From positions 62,001 to 126,000 of the forward strand of contig NZ_JAFEMD010000005.1 in NCBI RefSeq assembly GCF_016892765.1: a DNA stretch of 64,000 nt, in the 5' to 3' direction. The stretch is from Microvirga arvi. GTDB lineage: Bacteria > Pseudomonadota > Alphaproteobacteria > Rhizobiales > Beijerinckiaceae. Of the stretch, positions 31,444-41,395 are shown in pieces (positions within the stretch are counted from its first letter, which is position 1; the number at the start of each line of letters is the position of its first letter). The position numbers were made by a program, and so were the translations under genes. Below the pieces are notes generated by a model that did not search any database, was not told where the DNA came from, and saw only the letters and a program-made list of their open reading frames with translations.

Positions 31444-32841
31444 TCAAGCCCCCTTGGCTTCGATGCCGGGTAAGGCCCGGACCAGATCGCGGAAATGGTT
31501 TCCGCGTACTTCGTAATTCGGAAACTGATCGTAGGACGCGCAGGCCGGCGACAGCAGCACGACAGCCGAGCCGCCGAGCGCCTGCGCATCGGATGCCGCC
31601 TGCGCCACGGCCTTGTCGAGGGTGCCGCAATGGATATGCGGAACATCGGCTCCAAGCGTCTTTGCAAACTCGTCGGATGCCGCGCCGATGAGATAGGCTT
31701 TGCGGATCTTCGGGAAATAGGAGGCGAGCGGCTCGATGCCACCTTCCTTCGCCTTGCCGCCGAGGATCCAGAAGATGCCATCGAAGGATTTCAGCGCCTT
31801 CTCGGTGGAGTCCGCGTTGGTGGCTTTGGAATCGTTAATGAAGAGGGTCGATCGAATGCGACCAACCTCTTCCATACGATGCGGCAGGCCTGGGAAAGTG
31901 TGGAGGCCGGAGCGGATCTCTTCAGGGGAAACGTTCAAGGCCAGAGCGATGGCGACAGCCGCAGCGGCGTTCTGTGCATTGTGAGCGCCGCGCAGCGTCC
32001 CAATCCCCGACAGGCTGGCGATCGGAGCGGCATCGGCTCCCGTCACACCGACAAGCGTTTCGCCATCCGCAAACACGCCCTTCACGCCAAGAGGCTCGAT
32101 CGAGATTCGGGCAACATTCACGCCCTTGGCCTCGCAGGCCTCGGCGATGGCACGGCTCATCGGATCATCGACACCGATGACCGCAAGGCCGGCCTTCGCC
32201 ACAAGCCGCTCCTTGATCGCCGCATAGAGTTCCATCGTACCGTGGCGGTCGATGTGATCCGGCGAGAGATTGAGGTGGACGCCGATGGTGGGTGCGAGCG
32301 AGGGCGCGAGGTCGATCTGGAACGAGGAGCACTCGATCACGTGGATGCGGCCGTCGGACGGGGGGGCCAGCGAGAGGATCGCGGTGCCGATGTTGCCGCC
32401 CATCTGCACGTCGCGGCCGGCCTCGCGCAGGATATGGGCGATGAGAGCCGTCGTGGTGGACTTGCCGTTGGTGCCGGTGATGGCGACGAAGGGCGCGTTC
32501 GGCGCAATCTTCGCCCGCTCGCGGCAGAACAGCTCGATATCGCCGATGATCTCGACGCCGGCTTGCCGGGCGAGCTTCGCCGACCAATGCGGCTCAGGAT
32601 GGGTGAGCGGCACGCCGGGCGAGAGGATGAAGGACGAGACCTTTGACCAGTCGGCCTGACGCAGGTCGGCGGTCTCGATGCCTTTGGCATTGGCTTCCGC
32701 CATCTTCGCTGGATTGTCGTCGCAGGCGACCACATGCGCCCCGCCCTCCTTCAGGGCAAGCGCCGTCGCCAGCCCCGATCCGCCGAGGCCGAAGAGAGCG
32801 ACTGTCTTGCCTGCGAAGGTGGTGACGGGCGTCATGCGCAT
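31444..32841 (-). CDS. murD: UDP-N-acetylmuramoylalanine--D-glutamate ligase
   Basis: Adds D-Glu to UDP-MurNAc-L-Ala. It has 465 residues: N-terminal domain '[22 protein letters not shown]', '[10 protein letters not shown]', ATP loop GTNGKSTTT (about 122-130), '[14 protein letters not shown]', and '[17 protein letters not shown]' in the C-terminal domain. ATG 32841 overlaps the mraY TAA by 1 base; ATG 32835 is possible. Confidence 0.96.
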   Translation of the reverse strand: MRMTPVTTFAGKTVALFGLGGSGLATALALKEGGAHVVACDDNPAKMAEANAKGIETADLRQADWSKVSSFILSPGVPLTHPEPHWSAKLARQAGVEIIGDIELFCRERAKIAPNAPFVAITGTNGKSTTTALIAHILREAGRDVQMGGNIGTAILSLAPPSDGRIHVIECSSFQIDLAPSLAPTIGVHLNLSPDHIDRHGTMELYAAIKERLVAKAGLAVIGVDDPMSRAIAEACEAKGVNVARISIEPLGVKGVFADGETLVGVTGADAAPIASLSGIGTLRGAHNAQNAAAAVAIALALNVSPEEIRSGLHTFPGLPHRMEEVGRIRSTLFINDSKATNADSTEKALKSFDGIFWILGGKAKEGGIEPLASYFPKIRKAYLIGAASDEFAKTLGADVPHIHCGTLDKAVAQAASDAQALGGSAVVLLSPACASYDQFPNYEVRGNHFRDLVRALPGIEAKGA

Positions 32842-33926
32842 TACCGCAGCTTGAGAGTCGACAGGCCGACCAGGGCCAGCACCACCGCGATGATCCAGAA
32901 CCGGATCACCACCTGCGGCTCGGTCCAGCCCAATTGCTCGAAATGGTGGTGGATCGGCGCCATCTTGAAGACGCGCTTGCCGGTGAGCTTGAACGAGGCG
33001 ACCTGGATGATCACGGACATGATCTCCAGCACGAACAGGCCGCCGACGATGGCGAGAACGATCTCGTGCTTGGCGGCAACCGCAATCGTGCCGAGAAGCC
33101 CGCCGAGAGCCAGCGAGCCGGTGTCGCCCATGAAGATCTGGGCCGGAGGCGCGTTGAACCAGAGGAAGCCGATGCCGGCCCCGATCAGTGCGCCGCAGAT
33201 CACCGCAAGCTCACCGGTGCCAGGCACGAAATGGATCTGCAGGTAGTTGGAGAATACCGCGTTTCCGGCGAGATAAGCGATGAAGCCGAAGGTGCCGGCC
33301 GCGATCATCACCGGCACGATGGCCAAGCCATCGAGGCCATCCGTGATGTTCACCGCATTACCGGCGCCAACGATCACGAACGCGGCGAACACGATGTAGA
33401 ACCAGCCGAGATTGAAGATCAGATCCTTCGAGAAAGGCAGCGCCAGCTTGTTGGCGAGGCCGGGGGTCGCCATGTAGGAAATAGCGAGGCATGCGACGAT
33501 TGCGATCAGAGCCTCGATGGCAAGGCGCGAGCGACCGGAAAAGCCCTTGTGCGACTGCTTCGTCACCTTGAGGTAATCGTCGTAGAAGCCGATGGCGCCG
33601 AAACCCACGGTGACGAACAGGACGATCCAGACATAGTGGTTTTCAAGGTTTGCCCAGAGCAAGGTCGAGATCAGCACGCCCGCCATGATCATGAGGCCGC
33701 CCATGGTCGGCGTGCCACGCTTCGTCAGCAGGTGCGATTGCGGCCCGTCCTCGCGGATCGGCTGCCCCTTGCCCTGGCGCAGGCGCAGGAGCGAAATCAT
33801 CCACGGGCCGAACAGGAAGACGATCAGCAAGCCTGTCGCCGTCGCGCCGCCGGTGCGGAACGTGATGTAGCGGAAGATATTGAGGGGGCTGAAATAGGGG
33901 CTGAGCTCAGCCAACCAGGTTAACAT
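32841..33926 (-). CDS. mraY: phospho-MurNAc-pentapeptide transferase MraY
   Basis: Integral membrane enzyme that attaches phospho-MurNAc-pentapeptide to undecaprenyl phosphate, giving lipid I. It has 361 residues and about ten membrane segments. Key motifs are '[26 protein letters not shown]', the Asp pair in 'GFYDDYLKV', '[13 protein letters not shown]', '[12 protein letters not shown]' and '[12 protein letters not shown]'. It is separated from murF by 3 bases. Confidence 0.97.
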   Translation of the reverse strand: MLTWLAELSPYFSPLNIFRYITFRTGGATATGLLIVFLFGPWMISLLRLRQGKGQPIREDGPQSHLLTKRGTPTMGGLMIMAGVLISTLLWANLENHYVWIVLFVTVGFGAIGFYDDYLKVTKQSHKGFSGRSRLAIEALIAIVACLAISYMATPGLANKLALPFSKDLIFNLGWFYIVFAAFVIVGAGNAVNITDGLDGLAIVPVMIAAGTFGFIAYLAGNAVFSNYLQIHFVPGTGELAVICGALIGAGIGFLWFNAPPAQIFMGDTGSLALGGLLGTIAVAAKHEIVLAIVGGLFVLEIMSVIIQVASFKLTGKRVFKMAPIHHHFEQLGWTEPQVVIRFWIIAVVLALVGLSTLKLR

Positions 33927-33929
33927 CGA

Positions 33930-35363
33930 TCATCCTTTCAGCGCGTGGGCCGTTGGGCTCGCGCCGTAACGTTCTTTCAAGGCCTTGACAACCAGGGCCA
34001 TCTTCATGCTGAGCGAGCCTTTGACGGTCACCGCATCGCCGGGGCGAACCGCCGCACAGACCGCATCGACCAGCTCGGCGGAGGTCTCGGCATGGACGGC
34101 GACCTTGGCTTTCGGCAAAGCATCCACGAGGTTCGTCATCAGCGATCCGGCTGCGAAGACCAGATCGATCCTGTTCGCCTCGATGGCTTCCGCCAGTTCC
34201 GCGTGAAGATGGGGACCCGTCTCGCCCAATTCCTTCATGTCGCCCAGCACGGCCATTCGCCGCGCACCGCGAGGAAGCTCCACCGCGCCGAGATTGGCGA
34301 GCGCCGCGCGCATGGAAGCCGGATTGGCGTTGTAGCTTTCATCGATCAGCAGAGCCTCGCCCTCACCGATGGCGAGCATAGTGCGCTCGCCGCGCCCGAC
34401 CGGAGGCTTCAGCTCGGCGGAGGAGAGCGCCACTAGGGCCAGATCCGCACCGAGCGCGTGGGAGGCCGCGAGCACGCTCAAGGAATTGAGCGCATGATGC
34501 CGCCCTGCCGTGCCGATCCTGTAGGTCAGAGGCTGACCGAAGATCGTCGCATCGACGACGGAGTGATCGGGCTTCACGATGATGCGGTGAGCGCGGATAT
34601 CCGCCGCCTCATGCTCGCCGAAGGTGACGACGCGGCCTGCAGCAGAAGCATAGGCGTGAGCGCGCATGCGCTCGAAATAGGGGTTGTCCCGGTTGATCAC
34701 AGCCGTGCCGCCGGGCTCGAGACCTGAAAAGATCTCGCCTTTGGCGTCGGCGATCCCCCAGAGCGAGGGGAAGAACTCGATATGGACCGGCTCCACCGTG
34801 GTGATCACGGCCACATGCGGGCGGACCATTCCGGTCAGAGGCAAGATCTCATGGGCATGGTTCATGCCGATCTCGAACACGCCGAAGGTGCTCTCGCGGG
34901 GCATGCGGGCGAGCGTGAGCGGCACGCCCCAATGGTTGTTGTAGGACGCGACCGATGCATGAGTGTCGCCCTGGCGGGAGAGCGCGAGGCGCATCGCCTC
35001 CTTCGTGCCGGTCTTGCCGACGGAGCCGGTCACGGCCACGATCCTGGCATTCGTCCGCGCACGGGCCGCGCGGCCCATCCGGCGCATGGCCTCCAGCACG
35101 TCCGGCACGACGATGAGCCTGTTCGACCCGGCAAAGCCGGAAGCCTTTTCCTCGGACACGACGGCAGCGGAAGCGCCCTTTTCGAGAGCCGCCGGCACGA
35201 AGTCGTGGCCGTCATGCACATCGCCCTTGATGGCGAAGTAGAGATCGCCCGGCTCCAGCGTCCGCGTGTCGATGGAGGCTCCCGTCGCCTGCGCGAAGCC
35301 TTCGCCGATGCGGGCGCCGGTCGCGGCTGCGATCTCGTCTCTTGTCCAAAGGGGCGAATTCAT
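33930..35363 (-). CDS. murF: UDP-MurNAc-tripeptide--D-Ala-D-Ala ligase
   Basis: Adds the D-Ala-D-Ala made by Ddl to the UDP-MurNAc-tripeptide. It has 477 residues: N-terminal uridine-binding domain ('SIDTRTLEPGDLYFAIKGDVHDGHDF'), ATP loop GSVGKTGTKE (about 116-125), 'EIGMNHAHEI', and 'LIDESYNANPASMRAAL' in the C-terminal domain. Its start overlaps the murE stop by 4 bases. Confidence 0.95.
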   Translation of the reverse strand: MNSPLWTRDEIAAATGARIGEGFAQATGASIDTRTLEPGDLYFAIKGDVHDGHDFVPAALEKGASAAVVSEEKASGFAGSNRLIVVPDVLEAMRRMGRAARARTNARIVAVTGSVGKTGTKEAMRLALSRQGDTHASVASYNNHWGVPLTLARMPRESTFGVFEIGMNHAHEILPLTGMVRPHVAVITTVEPVHIEFFPSLWGIADAKGEIFSGLEPGGTAVINRDNPYFERMRAHAYASAAGRVVTFGEHEAADIRAHRIIVKPDHSVVDATIFGQPLTYRIGTAGRHHALNSLSVLAASHALGADLALVALSSAELKPPVGRGERTMLAIGEGEALLIDESYNANPASMRAALANLGAVELPRGARRMAVLGDMKELGETGPHLHAELAEAIEANRIDLVFAAGSLMTNLVDALPKAKVAVHAETSAELVDAVCAAVRPGDAVTVKGSLSMKMALVVKALKERYGASPTAHALKG

Positions 35364-36829
35364 CCCTGCCTCGCTGCAATGGCCGCCCGGACCTCGTCGT
35401 GATCCGAGAACGGCAGGGTCCGGTCGCCGATGATTTGGCCCGTTTCATGACCTTTGCCAGCCACGACCAGAATATCGCCCGCCTGAAGCTCATTGACGGC
35501 GGTGCGGATGGCCTGGGCCCGATCCCCGATCTCGCGGCCGCCGGGCGCACCCCTCATGACCTCGGCGCGAATGGCCGCCGGGTCTTCGGAGCGAGGATTA
35601 TCGTCCGTGACGATGACGACATCCGCCTTCTCGGCGGCAATGCTGCCCATGAGCGGACGCTTGCCGCGATCGCGATCGCCGCCGCAGCCCACGATGCAGA
35701 CAAGTTTTCCCTTCACGAAGGGACGCAGGGCATCGAGCACATGGGCCAGCGCATCGGGCTTGTGGGCGTAATCGACGATGCAGATGGCCCCATCCGTCTC
35801 GCCGACCTGCTCCAGCCGGCCGGAAACGCCCTTCAGGGTCCTGAAGCCCTCGAGCACCTCGGCCACCCTGCCCTCGCCTTCCACCGCCAGCACGAGGGCC
35901 GCGGCGACAAGGGCGTTCTCGACCTGGAAGGCCCCGAGGAGCGGCAGGGTGGTTTCAATGATCCTGCCGTAAGCCTCGACGGTCAGCGACTGTGTGAAGC
36001 CTTGCGCGCGCGCTTCGAGGAGACGCAGGGTCTCGCCAGCGCTGCCGGTGGTGATGAGCTTCAGGCCAAGATTGCGCACACCGTGCAGGAATAGATCCGC
36101 ATATGGACCGTCCGCATTGATGATCGCAGGCGCATCCGCTGGCAGGAGCGTATCGAACAGGCGCAGCTTCGCCGCCGCATAGGCCTCGGTCGTGGCGTGG
36201 TAATCGAGATGATCGCGGCCGAGATTGGTGAAGCCCGCCGCATGGAGTCGCACCCCGTCGAGGCGGCGCTGGTCGATGCCGTGCGAGGACGCTTCCATGG
36301 CAAGGCGCGTGACACCGTCATTCGCCAGACGGTCGAAGCTCTCGTGCAGGGAGATCGGGTCGGGCGTCGTGAGCGAGCCGTAGGCCGCGCCGTCCGAGGT
36401 GATGATGCCGAGCGTGCCGACGCTCGCCGACTTGTAGCCCAGATGCGCGAAGAGCTGGCGCGTGAAATCGGCAACCGAGCTCTTGCCGCTCGTGCCCGTG
36501 ACGGCAACGACCTTCTCGGGCTGCTTCGGATAGAACCGCGCCGCTGCGAGAGCCAGCGTGCGGCGTACGTCCTTCACCTGCACATAGGCAACGGACTCCG
36601 GCAGGTCCGCCGGACGCTCCGCCTCGCCCACGATGGCGACCGCGCCTGCAGCGGCTGCCTGCGGCACGAAGCTCATGCCGTCGACCTTGGTGCCGGGCAC
36701 GGCGAAGAACAGGGTGCCGGGCTCCACCTTGCGGCTGTCCGAGGCGATCTTCGAAACGGCAAGGGACGCCTGCGCGTCACCTTCCGCGAGATCGAGAAGA
36801 TCGCCGAGATGCCGGTTCCGCGCGCTCAT
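35360..36829 (-). CDS. murE: UDP-MurNAc-L-Ala-D-Glu--meso-DAP ligase
   Basis: Adds the third residue of the stem peptide. It has 489 residues with the N-terminal 'KIASDSRKVEPGTLFFAVPG', the ATP loop GTSGKSS (about 116-122) and 'LGRDHLDYH'. The C-terminal 'TDDNPRSEDP' corresponds to the DNPR motif that selects meso-diaminopimelate, as expected for a Gram-negative. It overlaps ftsI by 4 bases (ATGA). Confidence 0.96.
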   Translation of the reverse strand: MSARNRHLGDLLDLAEGDAQASLAVSKIASDSRKVEPGTLFFAVPGTKVDGMSFVPQAAAAGAVAIVGEAERPADLPESVAYVQVKDVRRTLALAAARFYPKQPEKVVAVTGTSGKSSVADFTRQLFAHLGYKSASVGTLGIITSDGAAYGSLTTPDPISLHESFDRLANDGVTRLAMEASSHGIDQRRLDGVRLHAAGFTNLGRDHLDYHATTEAYAAAKLRLFDTLLPADAPAIINADGPYADLFLHGVRNLGLKLITTGSAGETLRLLEARAQGFTQSLTVEAYGRIIETTLPLLGAFQVENALVAAALVLAVEGEGRVAEVLEGFRTLKGVSGRLEQVGETDGAICIVDYAHKPDALAHVLDALRPFVKGKLVCIVGCGGDRDRGKRPLMGSIAAEKADVVIVTDDNPRSEDPAAIRAEVMRGAPGGREIGDRAQAIRTAVNELQAGDILVVAGKGHETGQIIGDRTLPFSDHDEVRAAIAARQG

Positions 36830-38712
36830 CGATTGCTGCCCCAGGCGCCGAGGCGCGACATGAGCGGGAAGGGCTGCGCCGGCGGCTCGAAGCGCGGCGG
36901 CACGCCGAGGAGCGGCGCGATGCGCTCGATGATGTTGCCTGTCACGGGGGCTGCGTTCCAGCCCGCGGTCGAGAAGCCATAGGTGCCCTCCACCGCCTGC
37001 GGCTCGTCCATGATGGTGAGGAACACGTATTTCGGCTTGTCGGCCGGCACAACCGCCGTGAAGGTGGTGAAATTCTTGTTCTTGGCGTAGCGGCCGTTGA
37101 TCACCTTTTCGGCGGTGCCGGTCTTGCCGCCGACGAAGAAGCCGGCAATCGAGGCGTTTCCGGCGGACCCTTCAGGCGTCGAGGCATTGAGGCGCATCAC
37201 ATAGCGCATTGCCTCGCTCGTCTCGGGCTTGAGCACCTGAAGAGCGTTGCGGCGCGCCTCTTCCTGCGTGCGCTTCAGGAAGGTCGGCTTGATCATGACG
37301 CCGCCATTGACCAGCGCACCTACGGCCGTAAGCGCCTGCAGCGGCGCGACAGCGAGGCCGTGACCGAAGGCGATGGTCATGGTGTTGAGCTCGCCCCAGC
37401 GCGGCGGGACGATCGGCAGGGCATTCTCCGGCAGCTCCGTCTCGAGGCGGGTGAGCTGGCCCATCTTGCGCAGGAAAGCCTTGTGGCCCTCGACCCCGAT
37501 GCCAAGCGCCATGCGCGCGGTGCCGATGTTTGAGGAATGCACGAAAACCTCCGGCGTGCTGAGCACCCGGTGCGTTGCGTGATAGTCGCCGATGGTGAAC
37601 TTGCCATAGCGCAGTCCCGACCTCGCGTCGAAGGTCGAGTTGATGTTGTACTTGCCGGAATCGAGTGCCATCGCGACCGTCAGGGCCTTGAAGGTCGAGC
37701 CCATCTCGAACACGCCGACATTGATGCGGTTGATCCGATCCTTATCGAGCGCATCGACCGGATTGTTGGGATCGTAGTCCGGCAGCGACACGAGAGCGAT
37801 GATCTCGCCGGTGTTCACGTCGAGGATCGCACCGGCGGTTGCCTTGGCCTTGAATTTCGTCATGCCCTTCGCAAGCTCGTCGCGAAGGGCATGCTGCACG
37901 CGCAGGTCCAGAGAGAGACGCACGGGTTCGAGATCAGCAGCGGAGATGCTGAAGCCGGCGCCGTTCAAGTCCTGAAGGCCCATGCTGTCGATGTATTTCT
38001 CGATGCCGGCGATGCCCACGTTGTCCACGTTGGCAAAGCCGAGCACGTGGGCTGCGGCCTCCGCGTTCGGGTAGACACGTTTGTTCTCGGGCAGGAAGCC
38101 GATGCCGGGAATGCCGAGACGGTGCACTTCCGCCTGCTGGCGCGGCGTGATCTCGCGCTTGACCCAGACGAAGCCCTTCTTGGTGCCGAGCTTGTTGCGC
38201 AGGTCCGTGGCGTCGAGATCGGGCAGCACGGCGGTGAGCAGCTCGACGGCTTCATCCTTGTCGACGATGTTGCGCGGCTCGGCGAAGACGGACACCATCT
38301 TCACGTCGGTGGCGAGGATTTCGCCATTGCGGTCGACGATGTCTGGGCGGGCTGCGGAGATTTCGGACGAGGCCGCGCGGCGCACCTCGCTGGTGTTCTC
38401 GCTGGTGAGGGCGAGATGGACGAGGCGTCCGCCGATCAGGCCGAACAAACCGACGAAGCAAACGGCTGCAAGGCCTACGCGGGACGTGCTTTTGTCATGG
38501 CGCAGGCGGAACAGCTCACGGGCGTGGCCAAGCAGGCCGAGCTTGGCGCGTCGTGCGGAAAAGCGGTTCCGGTTGTCCGCATTCAACGGCGCACCGCTCA
38601 AAGGAGCGGGCATCGGATCAATCCCGAAAGCGGGATCCACTTGTGGGTCCGATCCTTCAGGAAGGCTTTCACCCTGCCATTCGGTTTGGGGCTCTTGCGA
38701 CACGAGGCTCAC
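36826..38712 (-). CDS. ftsI: septal transpeptidase FtsI (PBP3)
   Basis: Division-specific D,D-transpeptidase in the inner membrane, partner of FtsW. It has 628 residues: a long cytoplasmic N-terminus, one membrane segment (about 78-100), the pedestal domain (105-260), and the transpeptidase domain with SxxK S339-K342 ('GSTFK'), SSN (393-395) and KTGT (530-533). Start GTG 38712 overlaps the ftsL TGA by 2 bases. Residues 20-35 are encoded by a palindromic repeat; ATG 38613, itself inside a repeat arm, is an alternative start that would drop 33 residues without touching a known domain. Confidence 0.93.
   Translation of the reverse strand: MSLVSQEPQTEWQGESLPEGSDPQVDPAFGIDPMPAPLSGAPLNADNRNRFSARRAKLGLLGHARELFRLRHDKSTSRVGLAAVCFVGLFGLIGGRLVHLALTSENTSEVRRAASSEISAARPDIVDRNGEILATDVKMVSVFAEPRNIVDKDEAVELLTAVLPDLDATDLRNKLGTKKGFVWVKREITPRQQAEVHRLGIPGIGFLPENKRVYPNAEAAAHVLGFANVDNVGIAGIEKYIDSMGLQDLNGAGFSISAADLEPVRLSLDLRVQHALRDELAKGMTKFKAKATAGAILDVNTGEIIALVSLPDYDPNNPVDALDKDRINRINVGVFEMGSTFKALTVAMALDSGKYNINSTFDARSGLRYGKFTIGDYHATHRVLSTPEVFVHSSNIGTARMALGIGVEGHKAFLRKMGQLTRLETELPENALPIVPPRWGELNTMTIAFGHGLAVAPLQALTAVGALVNGGVMIKPTFLKRTQEEARRNALQVLKPETSEAMRYVMRLNASTPEGSAGNASIAGFFVGGKTGTAEKVINGRYAKNKNFTTFTAVVPADKPKYVFLTIMDEPQAVEGTYGFSTAGWNAAPVTGNIIERIAPLLGVPPRFEPPAQPFPLMSRLGAWGSNR
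38610..38655. repeat. palindromic element (type P) at the ftsL-ftsI junction
   Basis: The left arm GCATCGGATCAATCCCGAAAG and right arm CACTTGTGGGTCCGAT form an imperfect inverted repeat, similar to 17729-17778 (same GCATCGGAT, AATCCC, AAAG and TGGGTCCG blocks). It lies within the annotated 5' coding part of ftsI, in frame. Confidence 0.6.
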
Positions 38713-39104
38713 CGTTTCGGGGTTTGGGTCGTTGGGGTGCGGGCGTCCGAATTCCGATCCTTCGGCGTCGAGGTCGGCTCAAGCAGACCGAGCGCCTCGA
38801 GCTTGCGGCCGATCTCGTCCTCGCGGGAGGGCCGGTTCGGCAGATCGGACAGCCGCGCGAGCTGCTGGATCTTCAAGGGCTGAAGGTCGAGGTGCTTGTC
38901 GGCGGCCACCTGCAGGCGGTCGGGACGATCGAGATACTGCCACTCGGCCTGCAGCACCGCGATGGCCTCGCGCTCGCGGCTCACCTGCGACTTCAGTTTC
39001 GCCACCTGCTCGACGTAGTAGAGCGTCTCGTACTTGATCGAGTATGCGTAGCCCGCCGATGCGATGAGGGCGGATATCGCGATGATATGGAGCAGTCGGA
39101 TCAC
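38709..39104 (-). CDS. ftsL: cell division protein FtsL
   Basis: Small bitopic divisome protein of 131 residues: a membrane segment at the very N-terminus (about 4-22, '[22 protein letters not shown]'), a periplasmic coiled coil (about 24-62, '[24 protein letters not shown]') and a Pro/Thr-rich tail. The pattern '[15 protein letters not shown]' is typical of alphaproteobacterial FtsL. It lies between rsmH and ftsI, with 2-4 bp overlaps on both sides. Confidence 0.88.
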   Translation of the reverse strand: MIRLLHIIAISALIASAGYAYSIKYETLYYVEQVAKLKSQVSREREAIAVLQAEWQYLDRPDRLQVAADKHLDLQPLKIQQLARLSDLPNRPSREDEIGRKLEALGLLEPTSTPKDRNSDARTPTTQTPKR

Positions 39105-40150
39105 CGGCGCCCTCCCTTTTTCTCGGCTGTCTGCGGCAGTTCGGCCAGCATAGTGATGGCGCTCAGCGGCTCCTGCGGCGGCGTATCGGTGCGTGCTCCG
39201 GCTCGCAGCTTTGCCGAGCGCGCCCGCGGGTTGCGCGCCATTTCCTGTTCGCTCGGCGCAATGGGACCGCGCGTGACCGCATCGAAGGTGGCTTCGGGCG
39301 CTGCCGCCGTCGGCAGGTGACGCGAGCCGGTGGGTGCGCGCCCGGTACGGGCCGTGAAGAACTGCTTCACGATGCGGTCTTCCAGGGAGTGGAATGTGAC
39401 GACCACGAGACGTCCGCCTGGCTTCAGGATGCGCTCGGCCGCGTGCAATGCGCGAGCCAGCTCTCCGAGTTCGTCATTGACCGCGATACGCAGCCCCTGG
39501 AACACGCGCGTGGCAGGATGAATGCCGCCGGGCTCCTGCCGAATCAGGGAGGCCACGAGATCGGCAAGCTGCCGCGTCGTCTCGAAGGGCTGGCGGCGCC
39601 GTGCCTCGATGACGGCACGGGCGACGGCGCGCGCGCGGCGCTCTTCGCCATAGTGATAGAAGATGTCGGCAAGCTCGGCTTCCGATGCTTCATTGACGAG
39701 ATCCGCCGCGCTCGGCCCGCTTTGCTCCATGCGCATATCGAGCGGGCCTTCGTTGCGGAACGAGAAGCCGCGCTCGGCCTGATCGAGCTGCATGGACGAG
39801 ACGCCGATATCGAGCACGACGCCATCGACGCTGTCGAATCCCTGCGTGTGCGCAATGTCGTCGAGATCGCCGAAGCGACCCGGCACGAGCATCAGGCGCT
39901 TCTTGAATTTGGTTGCAAGCGCAGCCCCGCCGGCAATCGCGTCGGGATCGCGGTCGATGGCGATGACCCTGTTCTGCGGATGAGCGTCGAGAATGGCGCG
40001 CGTATAGCCGCCTGCACCGAACGTGCCGTCGATGAAAACGCCCCCGCGCTTCGCATCGAGTGCTGTGCCAACCTCCGCCAGGAGAACAGGAACGTGACGG
40101 GATGGTCCGCCAGCGGCTCCGGCTCCTGGGCCGTCGCCGCGTCCCATCAT
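39101..40150 (-). CDS. rsmH: 16S rRNA (cytosine-1402-N4)-methyltransferase RsmH
   Basis: SAM-dependent methyltransferase that modifies C1402 in the ribosomal P site. It has 349 residues with '[10 protein letters not shown]', the SAM motif '[16 protein letters not shown]', '[21 protein letters not shown]', '[20 protein letters not shown]'-like and '[16 protein letters not shown]'. The start at 40150 overlaps the mraZ stop by 4 bases; the longer frame to 40810 is the mraZ shadow. Confidence 0.95.
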   Translation of the reverse strand: MMGRGDGPGAGAAGGPSRHVPVLLAEVGTALDAKRGGVFIDGTFGAGGYTRAILDAHPQNRVIAIDRDPDAIAGGAALATKFKKRLMLVPGRFGDLDDIAHTQGFDSVDGVVLDIGVSSMQLDQAERGFSFRNEGPLDMRMEQSGPSAADLVNEASEAELADIFYHYGEERRARAVARAVIEARRRQPFETTRQLADLVASLIRQEPGGIHPATRVFQGLRIAVNDELGELARALHAAERILKPGGRLVVVTFHSLEDRIVKQFFTARTGRAPTGSRHLPTAAAPEATFDAVTRGPIAPSEQEMARNPRARSAKLRAGARTDTPPQEPLSAITMLAELPQTAEKKGGRR

Positions 40151-40644
40151 CGCTCCCGTACTCCTGGCGAGGTGTTCTGCACTAACCTTGGCTCCAAAAT
40201 TCGGTTTCCCAACGCCTTCTTCAGATCTCGAACCTTCGTGCGCGCCTCCTCCAAGTGCGCACGGAAGCGCTCGGGCTCCCAAATCTGGAACTTGTGGCCA
40301 AGTCCGACGAACGTCACCGTGTCGCCGATCCCGGCATGCACTTTTACCGTATCCGTCAGGATGACACGCCCCTCCGGATCGACCTTCAGAATCTCGCTGG
40401 TCCCGAACAATGCCGTCGACAGCTGATCCCGCTCGTCCGAATAGGGCGACAGCGTCGACAAGAACGCATCGATCTCGTTCAGAAGCACGTTGCCGCCTGC
40501 GTCCAGCGCCGGCGCGTCGAGCGCCGGATGCACGTAGAGCCCCTCGAATCCATCCCGGGCCAAGACGGCCCTGAAGGATGCGGGGATCGAGACGCGACCC
40601 TTCGAATCCAACTTGTTGGTGAAATTGGACACGAAGCGGTTCAT
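40147..40644 (-). CDS. mraZ: transcriptional regulator MraZ
   Basis: AbrB-type DNA-binding protein that represses its own dcw operon in bacteria where this was tested. It has 165 residues with two swapped-hairpin domains: '[21 protein letters not shown]' (8-28) and '[21 protein letters not shown]' (about 86-106), each carrying the DxxGR motif. It opens the dcw run. The ATG has no close ribosome binding site (AGGAG lies about 18 bases upstream), which may be a control feature. Candidate MraZ boxes lie at 40791-40822. Confidence 0.94.
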   Translation of the reverse strand: MNRFVSNFTNKLDSKGRVSIPASFRAVLARDGFEGLYVHPALDAPALDAGGNVLLNEIDAFLSTLSPYSDERDQLSTALFGTSEILKVDPEGRVILTDTVKVHAGIGDTVTFVGLGHKFQIWEPERFRAHLEEARTKVRDLKKALGNRILEPRLVQNTSPGVRER

Positions 40645-40681
40645 TGGCCGCAGCTCGCACGCTCCTGATTGTCAGCCCCCC

Positions 40682-40702
40682 GGCGGATCGTGACGATCCG
40701 CC
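40682..40702. promoter_or_regulatory. 21-bp palindrome upstream of mraZ
   Basis: The arms GGCGGATCGT and ACGATCCGCC around one central base form a perfect inverted repeat 38 bases before the mraZ start. It could be a protein-binding site or an mRNA hairpin in the leader. Confidence 0.5.
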
Positions 40703-40790
40703 ACCCGCAGCCGGTGGAGACGCTACCTTCAGAAGAACAACGCCAGCACTTCTCGGGTGCTTGACGCCCTCTTCGGAGAACACCGTCGAC

Positions 40791-40822
40791 GGGATGGTTT
40801 GGGATAACATGGGATAATATGG
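40791..40822. promoter_or_regulatory. candidate MraZ operator: three 10-bp tandem repeats
   Basis: On the plus strand GGGATGGTTT, GGGATAACAT and GGGATAATAT follow each other without gap, then GG. The period is exactly 10 bp and GGGAT is invariant; two repeats are preceded by T. MraZ is known in E. coli to bind tandem TGGGN-type repeats spaced by one helical turn upstream of its gene. The site lies 147-178 bases before mraZ, in opposite orientation to the gene. The mraZ promoter should be near. Confidence 0.6.
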
Positions 40823-40899
40823 TCGTCAACGGAACGGAGATGGAGCGCAGGCCTCATGGCATGCGTCCCCATGAGACGCATTTACGGTTAATGAATCGT

Positions 40900-40925
40900 A
40901 AGCGGAGCAAAGGTTTGCTCCGCTT
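40900..40925. terminator. hairpin between rnpB and mraZ upstream region
   Basis: A 12-bp perfect stem (AAGCGGAGCAAA with TTTGCTCCGCTT, 2-base gap in the centre) lies about 29 bases past the 3' end of RNase P RNA. On the minus strand it is followed by ACGATTCATTAA, not a strong U-tract. A second stem-loop (ATGCGTC/GACGCAT, 40861-40881) lies further on. The pair probably ends rnpB transcription and insulates the dcw promoter. Confidence 0.6.
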
Positions 40926-40953
40926 TCTTGCAGATTTCGGCCTGTGGAAAGAT

Positions 40954-41350
<397 letters not shown>

Positions 41351-41395
41351 AGGGGGATGTGGTGCCAAAAGGGTCCCGCCGTCAAGGCCGGGGCA

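Noticed and set aside
40861..40881. ATGCGTC/GACGCAT hairpin as a separate terminator
   Set aside because: No U-tract on the minus strand and the stem is short; mentioned with the neighbouring hairpin only.
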